Positions 11,008 to 24,207 are shown, counted from the first letter of the stretch. The stretch is 64,000 nucleotides of DNA from Lingula anatina (GCF_001039355.2 NW_019775632.1:144641-208640); one strand, 5' to 3'. Notes: generated from the letters alone by a model not told the origin. A program made the numbers and translations.

Positions 11008-14000
11008 CTGTTTTTTTTTGGGGGGGGAGGGAGGCAGAAGGGATATATTATAAGTGGAATCTTTGCTTTTTTTTAGCTGCCCAGTTTACATTTGACCGCA
11101 ACCAAGGCCATTCACTGTCAGCCTTTATGTCACAAGATGATATTCCTGAAGAAGAGGAAGGAAGTGAGAGTGACAGTCCAGATCCCTTAAATGATTCCAG
11201 AAACTACAGGAGGCCCCTTCTAAATGATGTAGATGAAGGTACCTAAATATTTTATAAGATGTAAATTGAAAGTTAATTCATCCTTGAATCAAATACAAAT
11301 TTATTTATTTTAACACTTAAATATGCATTAGAATGCATATCCTTTAATTTTTCAGCTCGCCTGAATTCTTGCCTTGATGGTATAAGAGATGTGATGGGTG
11401 AAGCCTTCCCAGAGCATGTGCTTGTGGAAGCTGTTCTCAGCAACGGATTCAATATAGAGAAAGCTCTGAATGCACTCCTTACAAAGCAGTCAAGTCCAGG
11501 TTATTCACTTTCTCTTTAAAATTTTTCATATTGAACATAAAGATCTGCTTGGCAAATAAATTTACATATCAAGTTATATCAAGAAGTATCTTAGTATCAT
11601 ACTATAGGCATTCCTGCATATAGATATGATGAAAGGTGTATTAACACCATGATTATGATTAATTTCAGTTAAAGAAAAACCTCCAGAGATTGCTCAAGAG
11701 CAGAGAAAATTTCGAGGTAAGACTAGTCTGACTGTTGAAATTATAGACATATTGTTTGATCAAATAGAATTTTTTTTTATTGCCACAAGTAGGACTTGAA
11801 TGTTTGGCACCTTTCATTTTTCCCCGTCAATTATTTAGTAAACCATTTATCATCTTATGGTATGTTTATTTACTGTAACACTAACAGTGCATGTGCTCGT
11901 GTGGAGATGACAGACAAACTCCGCTAATATAATGCCCTTATGTTTGTTTTTCATGTGCACTTTTACTTTGTCTGCTGCTGCCTGATTGGATTCCATGGTA
12001 TATTGTTTGCTTGGACTGTGGCTCATCTAAGGTAAGATTCATCTGATATTACTAAAAATCTATCTCTTGATGCTCAATCCATACAAGATATTAAAACACA
12101 AAACACAAACACTTCAAATGCTAACAATGCAATCCAAAGTGGTCTTATAAAGCCCAAGAAACTTGACTTTTGGGGTGGTTTAAAACCTGACTCACCAGTA
12201 GGCAACAGAATCAACACTAAAGCCCCTACTTCCACCAGTAATTTATCTCTGGCAAAGACCCAACCAGAAATTCAGAATAAAGGTGGAAAGAGTGTACTCT
12301 CTCAGCTTGCTAGCCAGCATACTCAAAACACCACAGATGGCAATTCTGTGCTATCACAACTTGCTACACGGCATTTTCAAGCTAAAGACATTGGGCAGCA
12401 GTCAACTCTGTCACAACTTACTGGTGCAAAACTGAATGGAAGTCCAGCACTGTTTAATCTTCCTAATCAACAATCAACTTCTAATTCATCTGGACAGCCA
12501 TCATTATCACAACTGGCTTCACTGCACTCTAAAACTAGTAAAAGTGGGAATTCTACGTTATCACATCTTGCTGCTCAGCATTTGGAATCTAACGTGGTTG
12601 GGGGTCCCTCCCTATCCCAGCTTGCTGGCCAACACTCCAAAACTGTTGCATCCAGTCAATTGCAGTTTTTGCAGTCTCCAAACCCTACTCTTCAATCAAA
12701 AACACAAGGGGAATCGAACCTTTTTCAAAATATGTCAGTGCTGAGGCCATCCCCCCAAGTGCCTTCGACTGGTATAAAAGATGTGGTTACAAAATCTTCA
12801 GATGTTTCACAAGTTATAGACTTGACATCTGCTGTGCGTAAGAAAGATCAAAGAAATTTGACTGGGCAAACTACTCAGAGTTCTATTAAAGAAGAACCCA
12901 AGTCACTGATGTTTACAAAAATAGAAAAGTCACTGAACAAACCTGCTGTTGGTATCAAATTACTGTTATCAGAACTCCCCAAAAACATTTCAAAGTACTG
13001 TTCAAAACCCTCACAATTTGGGAAAACTATAGTTTGCTCCCACTGTGGAAAGCAGAAGCCAGGTCGAACAAATAACAGACAACTTAAAAAGTTTCGTTTT
13101 GCAAAACAAATGACCAAGAATCCCACTGCTCAAAATTTGAAACACATAAAATTATTTGATTTCTCGACCCCTTCACCAGATGATATTGTTAAAGAAAAGC
13201 AGAAGGGAGCATTTGGAAAGCAGAAGTTGACAGACAGTAAGTGGCCTTGAAGTCTGAGATGCTATAATTTTCTCTATTCTGCTATGTATTTATTTTCATG
13301 TTTGAACCTCTCCCTCTATTTAGGAATTATTTTCTTAAGGACAGTTTTTTTTTTCATTTAATTCAAAATACAATAGCTAAAAAAATGTTTAAACAGAACC
13401 CTTGGCATCTATACCCTACTAAGTAGAAACGTCTTGTGATAATAGTTTTCTATTCACAAGCTGTCTGGTTGCAAATGTATCATTATAAATTGCCTTCGTT
13501 TCCCTCTTTTTGTAGTTTGAAAGTTTGATAGTTTACTTAAGGTTGTTGAAGTTGTTTTTACATTGCTGAACCAGGGGTGCCTAATATGGGTTTTAATTTT
13601 TATAACTTATATTCATTTCAATTCAGTTTTTAAAAGCAGCCTAAGATTAACTTTTCATTCAGGAACCAATCTCAATACAGAGTTTAAATTAGACAAACCA
13701 CCTGCTGGAGATGATTGGCATCAGAAAAATATCCAGGTCAAGGACAATGAAATTGAGGTCAAGGCCAATGATCTGGCCAATGGATCTGAAGGAGTGAGGA
13801 TGACATTTTCTAAGACAGCAACACCGGCAAAGGGTTTCACTCTAAAAGACAATGACAAAAAAGCAGGTCTAGGTTTAGCTGGAGGCGACTCTGACAATGT
13901 GGATAGTGACAAGGAAGAGAAAGTAAGAAATGCCAATGTTGAGGCATCGCCACTGAGGGGCAGCAAGGCTGTTGATGGGGCTTGTGCAACTCCTGGAATT

Positions 14001-17000
14001 ACTAGGAGTGTTTCCAGGTATTTTTCATTTCCCTTTGTTTCAGAAAAATTTAGAATCGGTTTACTCAGAAACAAAGTAACTTGAGTCTGCTTGTACAGAT
14101 TTGTACAATACTGTCCGAGTTTCTGTATTTCAGCTCTTGCTACTTTTGCAAGTTTAGTAATTTTGCCAAAGATGATTATATAGAATGGATAAGTATGATT
14201 TTGTTGCTTTTATAATGCTATTTTGCCAAAGGGCACATATTGGATCAAATATGACCTGGCTGAAAGTTATTCGTTTTAAAGAAAAAAGGCTAGGTTGTGT
14301 TTAAAATGGTATAATACTAATTTGAGGATATGATTTTTTCTTTAACTAATTTTGTTCTAGGACAAAACAGGATAAAGTTGATGTCCAAAAAGAGATAGAG
14401 AAAAGAAAAACAGGAAAGGAATTGCTAAATTTGGTTGTCATTGGTAAGTCTAAATTATGTCTGTTAAAGTTGAGAAATTGGCAGTATTGTGGTGTAGACA
14501 GCAAGCTTTGATTTATAGTTTTTGTTGGCATAGGTTATTTAAACCAAGATTACAAAAGAATTCATCTCACCATAACAAACTGTAAAGTGGTTACTGTTAC
14601 TTTAGTTTTGAAGATATGTAGGATTGTAAAAAAAAAAAAAATAAATAAAAAAATTAAAAAAACAGCATATTTGGTGAAATATTGATATGTGATGAAATTG
14701 CAAATTGTGTCCTTTTTTAAATTCACCCATTTTATTATTTTTATGCCTCCAGGTCATGTGGATGCAGGCAAAAGCACTCTGATGGGTCATCTTCTGTATC
14801 AACTTGGTTTTGTGAACAAGAAACTTATGCACAAGTATGAACAGGATTCAAAGAAGATAGGCAAAGCATCGTTTGCATATGCTTGGGTCCTTGATGAAAC
14901 AGAGGAAGAGAGGTAGGTGTGGCACAGCAAGAGTTATGAAGAAACCTTAAGAAAATAGGTTTTAGCACTCTTGACAAACCAGAAATTGTAAAAATGAATG
15001 CATTTGGTGGTAGGATTTGTTTACTTTTTAATGATATACAAATCTAGTTTAAATGAAAACAGGGAAAATGTAGCTCTTTTACCTAAATGGTTTAAGATCA
15101 GATAAGTTTTAAATGTCAATTTTTATGTATTTTTAAACTTTATTTAATTTTATTCCTCTCTTTATTGTAGGAGCCGTGGTGTCACAATGGATATAGCTCA
15201 AACCAGATTTGAGACTGACAACAGGATAGTTACCCTGCTAGATGCACCAGGACATAAAGATTTTATTCCCAATATGATAACAGGTATAGAATAAAAGCAA
15301 TTTACAGATCAAAGACACGTCACAGGACCATTTTAATCCAGATAATTCTTTCAATAAAAATGCCAAATATTTGTTAAATTTATGTTATTGCATTTTGATA
15401 CTGAAAATACTGAAGTTAATGTTAAAATGTAGATTATTGTATTTTGATTTCTTTAAATTGACTCATATATTTAAAATACGTCAAGTTTTATTGGGAGCCC
15501 GGCTTAAGGGTTTTTTAGGAAAGTTAAATATATTTCTCTATGCTGATGTATAAAATATGAAAATTTTCTTGAAAATTCTTCCTTTTTCTCTTAAATCTAG
15601 CTTTTCCATAATCATTTTGTTAATTATATTTTCCCAGTCTTGTCTAGGTTTTTACTTGTCATTCTGAATCATTTAGGTGCTGCTCAAGCTGATGTAGCAA
15701 TTATGGTTGTGAATGCCACCAAAGGAGAGTTTGAAACTGGCTTTGAAGCTGGTGGTCAAACCAGAGAACATGCCCTTTTAGTCAGGTCTTTAGGTAAGTC
15801 ACCATACATCAAGAGGCCAAAATAAGATTATGTTTATCAACAATTATAGTACTTAACACATTTTTTTTTAGATTTAGTAGAAATTGTTTCATGACCTGCT
15901 TGATATTATGATATAAGCAGTAATTTAGTTTACACTTACAATTTACTTGGAATCTTGGTACCCTCTCATGTCTACACATGCATACTGTATGTCCTTTTAT
16001 CATTGAATGCACTTTTACATTTATTGCAAAAACAGAAAAGAATCGGTCATTTATTTTGAACTTTTGATTAAATACTTTAGAAGACTTTCCATCTAAATTA
16101 TCCACATTTGTTTTCAATCAGGCGTATCGCAGCTTGCTGTAGTGGTCAACAAAATGGACACAATTGAATGGTCAAGGAAAAGATTTGATGAAGTAACCCA
16201 GAAGATGAAACAATTTCTGAAACAGGCAGGGTTTAAAGAGGCTGAATTGAGCTTTATTCCCTGCAGTGGTCTTGGAGGTGAAAACCTAACCAGGGTAACA
16301 GAGGCTAAGCTCCAGGAATGGTACAAGGGTCCCACATTATTAGAACAGATAGGTGAGGAATGTGACACATCACAAGTGCTCTGTGCCTTTTGTTTCACAA
16401 ATGATATAGTTGTATCAAAAAAAGAGTAGCAATCATGGCAATCATTGAAGGTAACTTTCAAAAATACATTTTGTTACTTTCCAGATAAATTCAAAGCCCC
16501 AGAGCGCCTGGTAAACAAACCATTTAGGATGTGTGTTTCCGATGTGTTCAAAGGGATGGGGAGTGGGTTCTCCATCAGTGGTCGTCTGGAGGCTGGTAGT
16601 GTGCAGGCGGGAGACAAGGTGGTTGTAATGCCAGCAGGAGAAACTGCCACTGTAAAAAGTGAGTCACCAGACAGTTCTGTCAAATAATTTTAATGTAGAC
16701 ACTTGGTGTTTCATATTTCAAATTCAATGAGTGTGCATGTTGTGCTTATTTCAGTTAACATTAAAGTCGATATTAATTTAAGAACCAGTTTGAACTTTTT
16801 AGACAAATCTATACCATTTTGCCTTCAACACCTACTGAATATAAAAGTATGCCATTTACTTGGACTTCTACATAATACTATTGGTTAAAAAATATATGTC
16901 ATCTCAAATATTTGTATGTGTGTGTGTGTGTGTGTGTTTATATACATTTAGTTAAACATTTTGCATGCAACAGATGTAAATAATGCTTCTTTGCTAGATC

Positions 17001-18380
17001 AGTATGAACAGAACTGATCATACATATTAGAAAAGAAATGTCCAGCAAGTCCAGTTTCTGTAGTGATTGCTGAACTGAAGAAATAAATGTTTATTTACAG
17101 GTGTGACCATTGATGAAGTGCTATGTCCCTGTGCCTTAGCTGGTGACAATGCTATTGTCACTGTTACTGGGATTGATATGTCCAATGTGCACATAGGTAA
17201 GACTGAGCATAGGCACAAAGAGTGTGTCATTTTGATATACTTGATTGGAATGAAAGCTCAATATAAAATGTTCTGAGCAAAACAATAAGAGGGAAATTTG
17301 TGTAGCTCAGGATTGTATTAATGTGAAGTGTATCAGAAAGCATGAATTGTTTTGAGAAATAAAGTGCCTAATAGAAAATGATATTAAGTAATATTTCTTG
17401 TCTGTTTTCCAAGTTTAAGTTCTGGTATAGGAAGTTAAATATTAAACCATCTTAGGAAATTGATTAAGTTAAGACGTGTTTAATACTTTCCTGTTTACCT
17501 TCAGGGAGTATCCTTTGTGACCCCGCCAACCCAATTAAGTCAGCAACAAGAATAAAAGCGAGAGTGGTCATCTTTAACATTGAAGTGCCAATAACTAAAG
17601 GTTTTCCGGTGAGTGGTAGTAATGTTAAAAGCTTTAAATGAAGATTAAAATTTACCAACAATTTTTGACAGTTACTGTACGAGTTCTCGAAGTTTAGGAT
17701 GTACTTTTTGTTCATGGAGTTTTATAATGCTGATGTCTTCAAGTAATTCAGATTATTTTTCCCTTTTTCAAAAAGGTTGTTCTCCACTACCAAACTTTGA
17801 ATGAGCCTGCCACCATCAGAAAACTGATTAGTCAATTACACAAATCGACAGGGGAGGTTGTTAAGAAAAAACCAAGGTAAGGGAAATGCCAAACATTATC
17901 ATGATCCTTTTTTTAAATACAATGTAAGAGGTGATAAATGAAGAATAATCATACAATTGCTTTTATTCCCAGATAATATTCCAGCAGATGTTCATGTTTA
18001 CTTTGTGTTAATGATTAACACTTGCTGTTTTAATATTTTATTCAGGTGCTTAACTAAGAACATGAATGCCGTGATTGAGATAGAAGTGGGACGGCCAATA
18101 TGCATAGAAATGTTCAGAGATTACAAAGATCTGGGTAGATTTATGCTACGTTACAGCGGCATGACCATAGCTGCTGGTCTAGTCACAGAAGTAAGTTTTC
18201 CTCATATGTATTATAATTTTCTTTTGATGAAATCCATTACTGTGTTATGTGGCACTTCACTCTATGTATTTTATATTGTTCATATAACAAGATTTAAATT
18301 ATTTTATATATAACGCTTTATAAAACAATACATTTCTTTTCCGTTTCTAGATCATTGAGAGCAAAGCAAATATGGGTTAG
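10698..18380 (+). CDS. HBS1L: HBS1-like translational GTPase (5' incomplete)
   Basis: HBS1L partners Pelota to split stalled ribosomes in no-go and non-stop decay in the cytoplasm. Coding exons: 10,698-10,766; 11,077-11,238; 11,356-11,499; 11,669-11,716; 12,037-13,236; 13,663-14,017; 14,361-14,443; 14,753-14,912; 15,171-15,283; 15,677-15,793; 16,122-16,352; 16,485-16,658; 17,101-17,196; 17,505-17,608; 17,776-17,876; 18,046-18,190; 18,351-18,380. All phases agree. The N-terminal segment contains [14 protein letters not shown], matching the family N-terminus, followed by the UBA-like region ([20 protein letters not shown]). The GTPase shows G1 GHVDAGKST, the switch region RSRGVTMD, G3 DAPGHKD and G4 NKMD. 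Domains II and III follow and end near [19 protein letters not shown]. The first exon, which should encode about ten residues with the start codon, was not found. A polyadenylation signal AATAAA lies at 18,624. Confidence 0.95.
10960..11007. repeat. TG microsatellite in HBS1L intron
   Basis: An uninterrupted TG run of about two dozen units, followed by T and G runs, lies in the intron between the first two identified exons. Translating it gives a spurious Cys-Val repeat. Confidence 0.95.
12037..13249 (+). CDS. HBS1L: HBS1L SKI7-like exon and its read-through end
   Basis: This large exon has an acceptor AG at 12,035-12,036 and a GTAAGT donor at 13,237. It is exactly 1,200 nt with phase 1 at both ends, so it can be included or skipped without changing frame. 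If the donor is not used, translation adds a few codons and stops at 13,247-13,249, giving a short protein without the GTPase. The encoded 400 residues are Ser/Gln/Lys-rich. They start with six LSQLA-type repeats, carry one CxxC (VCSHCGKQK) and end with [12 protein letters not shown]. Mammalian HBS1L makes a short isoform from an alternative exon that bridges the exosome and SKI complex (SKI7-like). By position and layout this exon is its likely counterpart; that equivalence is inferred. No canonical AATAAA follows the read-through stop closely, so short-isoform use is unproven. Confidence 0.75.
12291..12656 (+). repeat. LSQLA peptide repeats inside the HBS1L exon
   Basis: Six copies of a degenerate [VTS]LS[QH]L[AT]xxH unit start at 12,294, 12,348, 12,405, 12,501, 12,555 and 12,609. 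The spacing is 54, 57, 96, 54 and 54 nt, i.e. an 18-19 residue period with one longer gap. Examples are [27 protein letters not shown] and SLSQLAGQH. Confidence 0.85.
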
Positions 18381-18950
18381 AGCCATGACCATTTTAAATG
18401 GACACTCCATGGACAGGGGGCAGAGGCTACATATAGAAGATAGCAACGTTGACTTTTATCCCAGCATAAGCTCGATAAAAAGAAATCTTAGATACTGAAT
18501 TCAAGGATTAGGTGCAATACTCCAGAAGGTCTAGATTGCACCAAGTTTTAACAGAGACAAATATTTACTGTTTTTAGATGATTTCTTCATTTTGATGTGA
18601 AACAGCGAATTGGGGAACTTAAAAATAAATGTGATTGTTAACAAAAGCTTTGTTTCTCGAACACCATTATTTTTTTGATTAAAGAATAGAGAATGCCTTA
18701 TTTGCCCATTTAGGTCCAAGGTCAACCTCCCAGTATTAGCAATCTGCCACCAAATGAGAACAAACTGTATGTGAAGATCACATTAATATGGCAAAAAAGT
18801 TTGTCCAAAAATTAATTCCTAGTTGCCAGATACAAGAGTTGACTAAATTCTCACACAAAGGGCTCTTAGTCAGAAATTTGGAAGTGAATTCTTAGAAGCA
18901 ATTCAAAGACGTCCACAGGTGAAGAACTCAAACTTCGTATGCAGTTCACT
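18381..18950. other. Convergent 3' UTR region of HBS1L and metadherin
   Basis: No coding frame is seen. A plus-strand AATAAA at 18,624-18,629 fits the HBS1L 3' end, and a minus-strand AATAAA (TTTATT at 18,954-18,959) fits the end of the metadherin transcript. The two transcripts would finish about 300 bp apart, tail to tail. Confidence 0.55.
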
Positions 18951-20816
18951 CGTTTTATTACTGCTAATCATGTACAGTACAAAATGGCAAACTGCTGCAT
19001 TGACATCTTCAGATTACTCTGAAAAGTTTTTAAAATTGCCTTGCCCAATATTCTAGCACTGAAATTGTGGGATTTTCCACAAAAAATGTAACCTACATAA
19101 TGACTTGACTGCACTTTCAACTGTAACCAAATAGGTCTAATTGTTTCACTTATAGACTTATCATTAAGCATAAAAGGTGCCATAGTGTTTATATACAAAT
19201 AAAGTAGTATACTACCTACAAACTAATCTGACCTTAATTAAATGCATCACATAAGCACTGAACCCCAACTGCCAAGTATTAATACTTGAAATATTAGTCC
19301 CCTTCACCCTTTACACAGTAGTATCATACCCTGCAGACAAAATCTATGACTAACTTGAGGATCAACCATTACCAAGTCTACAGAGACCAATGTAAAATCA
19401 ACTTGAGCTCAATTAATATATTATCTACCAGCAACATTGTCTCTCTTTGTGTTTCACATGGCATGAAGAACATCCACCCAACATGACCAAGTTCTTCCAG
19501 AAAGCCTGTAAGTTGGGACACTCTAGATCAAAACAAGAGCACCTAAAAAATAAATCTTACCTTAACAGATACCTTAAAGGAAATTTCTTATTGAAAGAAA
19601 TTTGAGCCTTTGTCTAAGATATGACAAGTAACAGTATGCATATTCACAAATATACAAAAGAAAAGTTGGACAACCACTATTCTGCCAGCCAAAGGAGTAA
19701 ATGCCACTAAATTTGAGGAATTAGGGTGGATTTGTGCAGTGCCCCCAAAAAGATTAATAATATAGTTTGGCTTATAGCCCTGGGATTATTCTCATCCAAA
19801 ATAACCATCTTTACTATCTAATTTTTTAGATTCTTATACTATTAATAAAATATTTAGAGGGTTACAGACTAATATTCTGTTTAATCTTTTTAACACTGAT
19901 ATTTTAAAAAGGTAGATCGTACTCCAGCATTCTGAGCCAATAAATATAACAAATCATTTTTCATTTCAACTGGTCCTATACAACAATGTGGAATTTTACA
20001 TATTTAAATCATTTCTTAACAATACTCTGTGGCTTGTTCAGCATTTATATGTGAAAATTCATAACATCACAGCCTTCAGTCTGAAAATTACCATTTTCAA
20101 GACCATATTGTGGCAAGATACAAGCCAAATGACAACAGTCCTTCCAAAAATAATAATTGAAGATTAGTAAAATACATTGAATATTTCCTCCCCTTTACCT
20201 CCCTTTCTTTAAAATTTCAAAATGAAACAATTTATAATTATAAATACATGCTCAGTCCTCAACATGCTGCAAGGCCTACACACAGTGGTGTGAGCTATAT
20301 AACCATAAGGGGTGACCCACTGGTTCAGCTACATAGCCTTACATTATCATTTTGATATACTAAGTAAATTTCAGCTCAATGTTTCAAACAACCTGTACCA
20401 ACACATCCAGTTTGACATCCAATAGAGTCCACTACTATCTTTGGCATTCAACCAACCAGCACCCAATTCAACATTAAGTCTTTACCACTGCAACACACTC
20501 CTAACAAATCCACTTATACTGTTACAGTAGATGGAGACACAACAGTGATCAAAATGTGACCTTAATCACCATGCATCAATTACAGCTTATTAACTTCCCT
20601 TTACGACTTTCCATTAATTCTACTTCGTAACAATTGGACTGATTTTTTTTTCAAAACCACTAGCTCTGAAATGAATTGGATTGATACTGTAATGCTGAAC
20701 TGCCCTGATGGGGTTCACATGTCCCCTGAACAAGGAATGTTTGTAAGTGATGCTTTCCTGGATTTAATAGAATGTTTCACATTCTTATTTCATAAAAAAA
20801 AAAAAAAAAGAAAAAA
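18951..20816 (-). other. Probable long 3' UTR of metadherin
   Basis: The 1.9 kb between the metadherin stop codon and the minus-strand polyadenylation signal near 18,957 lacks open frames longer than about 76 codons and shows no splice-bounded exon. Its length and position suit a long 3' UTR. A poly-A run on the plus strand near 20,792 lies just beyond the stop and could be a simple repeat. Confidence 0.5.
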
Positions 20817-23800
20817 TTAATTTTCCCTTCTGGCTTTCTTCTTCTTTTTCTGTGGCTTTGCCTCCAACCAATCATTACCTACAACAGAAAGAAATATATT
20901 TATGTTCTACAAGATCATAGCACTGAAGATTTGTGTAATACATTAGTGTAAGTTTTAAAAATCTACCCTGACCATAAAAACCTGTGACATTAAAAATTTG
21001 TTCTCAGATATGTTAATTTCTTGACTGCACTGTAAACTTACTTTCTCCTCCAAGCTCATCGAAGTTGACCTTGCTGTCATCAGTACTTGATGCGATAACA
21101 CTTTCTGTTTTAGTGCTAGATTCAGTTGTATTGCTAGCACCTATAATAAACAAAAAAGAAACAAAAATCTCTTATAGTTATACTAGCAATTTTTATACAA
21201 TTCAGTGGCTATTGTGACAGGCATGTAATTTCTTACCTAAGTTCCAGGTTGTCTTAAAAGGTATATGTAAATGCATTAATTATAAATCAGAAAATAACTT
21301 ACCTTTTGTATCATTTTGTTGGTTGCTGAGACTAGTTTTGGAGTCAGCACCTTTTTTTGGCACTTGGGCTTGGCCACTTGGAGACGATGGACTAGATAAT
21401 GTAGCATCCTACACAAGAAAAAAGTAGAAGCAATGAAAAATAATAAAAAGAATTTATCATTTGTGATCCAAAAGAACTAAGACACAAAGATTATCAAATG
21501 TATAAAACATATAAAATAAAATGTGTCAAAGCATCAAATTTCATCTTAACTCAAACCTCTCAAGAAACATTCAACAGAAAATGAATATTGACATCGGGGA
21601 TTACTTTTTAAGAACATATTTTATCAAACTTATCAACACATCAAGATGAAATGCATTACTCACTGCTGCTTCATTTTGATGAGACTGCTGCTTCTTATTC
21701 TTTTTCTTTGGTGTTTGAGAAGCTTTAGGACTTTCTCCTACATCCTCTGTACTCTTGTCTTTCACTGGCTTTTCATCAGCTGGTGTGGATTGAGCTGCAG
21801 CAGCCTTGGCTTCTTTCTGCTTAGCAGTTGGTTTTGTTTTCTTGTTACTGACTTCATGGAACTCTGTTTCATCTACAACCTTGGCCTAATATTTAAAAGT
21901 AATGTCCAATGAAAGAGTCAACTGACATTCACCACATTGCTTTATTTGATTATGGAATACACTGCCAATATTATAATAAAAACAAACAAATATGACTGTT
22001 ATGAAAGTCTGGATATAAGACACCATTGTCAGGTATATCTGTTTAACACACAACACTGTACACTATATGAAGACTTACCACAACCTCTTCTGTTTTTAGT
22101 GGTTTTGTCTCTGTTTCTTGCTTGCTAGCATCCTTCTTTTCCTAAAATGGACAACTTTTAGTAACCATTATCAATATCAACAGTGTGGAAATATTCATCT
22201 AAACTGAAATACTTTGAGGATACAGATATATCAAAAAAGGGAGCAACAAATCTGACTTACAAGGACTCTTTCGACAAGATATGCATCAATACCACAGATC
22301 ACTTAGATAAGTCAAATATTCACACCTGTTTCTTCTCTTTCTTTGACTTAGCAGACTTGGGTGTTGTGCTGCTGGGCTCCTCCTTCTTTTTCTTATCCCC
22401 TTGTCCCTGCAATTCTACACTGACTGACTCAGCACTGTCACCCTTTGCACCATCTTCCTTCTTATTAACACGCAGTTTCTTATCTTTGCGAGACAGTTGT
22501 GTCGTCCATTCTCCAACTAAAATTGCCCATAAAAATTATTAAATTGAATGAAATTAAAGGTTTCCAATATTTCTGTTTGCTTAAATCAATATGAATGCTT
22601 TAAAAAATTTAAGAGAAAATTTCAATTATTTTGAACAAATCCCGGTCTTTTTATCATAAATGTTTCAGGGTGTGAGCACTATTACCATGGAGAAGTTTAT
22701 GAAGTGTGTGTGTGTGTGTGTGTGTGTGTGCATGTGTATGTGTGAGTGGTCTAGCCATGTGCACTAACCATCCTCTTCTGTGACCTCTGGTTTGCTTGCA
22801 CTGGTCTCAGTTTTGTGGTTGGCTTTTGAGTTTGTGGCAGCAGCTTTTTTACCCTGCAGTCAAGTTAAATGCCAACTGATTACTTTTCTGACATACACAA
22901 TAACCAATTAAGCAGAACAATGCAAACTACCTCTTGTAATGTGTTTGATTTAAAATAACACAGGTAAGTTCCAATTTAAAACATTACGACAATAAACCAA
23001 AACACTAATGCTGCCACATATTTTCAAATGTGAAAGTCCACTTCACCATTCACTTATTGAAAGGTCTTTGTCAACTTGAACTGAAACAAACCACTATATC
23101 AAAGAAAAATAATGCCATTTTATCAGCTGAAATAATCTTTACAGATTACCAGATACTGGATTATAAACCATTTTTTTTTACCTTTACTTTATTCTGCAGT
23201 GTTGGCTGCTTATTTGTTTGCTGATCCTGCTTGGATGTGGGTTGAGGTGGCGACACCTTGTTGGGGTCCTGGTTGCTTTCTGTTGGAACATGTCCGTTAC
23301 TTGTGGATTTCTTGAAAAATATAAAAAGGCAATGCAATGTTTTAATCCATAGTTGATTTTTGTCATGCATTTTTCAGTAATTTAGTTTGTAGTTGAACAG
23401 CTTCTTAATGAATATTGAAGTGCATGTATACTGATACTGATAAATGACAAACTTATGTGTATTGCATATATTACCAGGTGTATCTCTCTTCCTCAGATAA
23501 AAAAAGATATTTCCTTATAATTTAAAGAAGCATCAAATATTGTTCACAATCCAAATATTTTGTCAATATAACCATATGAAAAAGCTCTAAATTATTCAAT
23601 TTCTTTATCTCCACAAAATACTTCAAAAAATAAAATAAGCTTGAAAAAAAAACAAGTTATTTCCATAAAATTAAGTGGCATGGACACAAACCGCAAAGTG
23701 AATTATATCATCAATCTCAATCTGAATTAACTCTACAATTACTCCACTCGGGTTTCGGGATTTGCCGGTGTGTCGATTCACATGACTTGCCATATGTGAC

Positions 23801-24207
23801 TCGATTTGTCACCACTAGAATATGATTTCAAAATGAAGTGCATGGTTGCATTTAAACTAAATATATATATCGCTATTCTTGGGACATAGAATCAAAGCTC
23901 TTATTCTGTTATAACCACTTGTTACCTTTTGCTTCTTCTGTTTCTTCTGAGACTTCTTTTCTTCGTATTCGAAGTCAAAACTTGGAGGCTGGACGGGAGA
24001 TTTGAATCCAAAGATCAATACTAAAAGAGCACAAAAAAGAACACCAGCTACAGGAGCCGCATATTGTAGTGTCACCACCTCCGACAGCTCCATGCTGTCA
24101 CAGAAAAAGACTAAAACGGTGGCTAAACAGGGCACAGCTGTGAAGACATGGACTGACTGTCTGCTGACGTCGCAGCCTTCATTAGCGTCATCGAAACTTG
24201 TGTTCAT
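20817..24207 (-). CDS. MTDH: Metadherin / LYRIC homologue
   Basis: Metadherin is a single-pass, mostly ER and perinuclear, Lys/Ser-rich scaffold protein linked in vertebrates to NF-kB signalling and to SND1 binding. Nine coding exons on the minus strand: 24,207-23,926; 23,310-23,182; 22,853-22,769; 22,516-22,326; 22,141-22,079; 21,885-21,664; 21,408-21,303; 21,140-21,042; 20,878-20,817. The product is 412 residues, against about 580 in humans. Residues about 45-68 form one hydrophobic membrane segment (VVTLQYAAPVAGVLFCALLV) followed by KKSQKKQKKQK. The rest is low-complexity, with many Lys, Ser, Thr and Gln. The last exon gives NDWLEAKPQKKKKKARREN, closely matching the family's KKKKKARRE C-terminus. 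That tail and the single early membrane segment are the basis of the call; the middle is too diverged to align by eye. Confidence 0.85.
22703..22732. repeat. GT microsatellite in metadherin intron
   Basis: A GT-dinucleotide run of about a dozen units, then imperfect GT repeats, lies in the intron between metadherin coding exons 3 and 4. Confidence 0.9.

Noticed and set aside
23857-23925. Continuation of metadherin exon 1 past KKQK to a stop codon
   Set aside because: A good GT donor follows, and the next exon continues in phase with family-like Lys/Ser/Gln-rich sequence.
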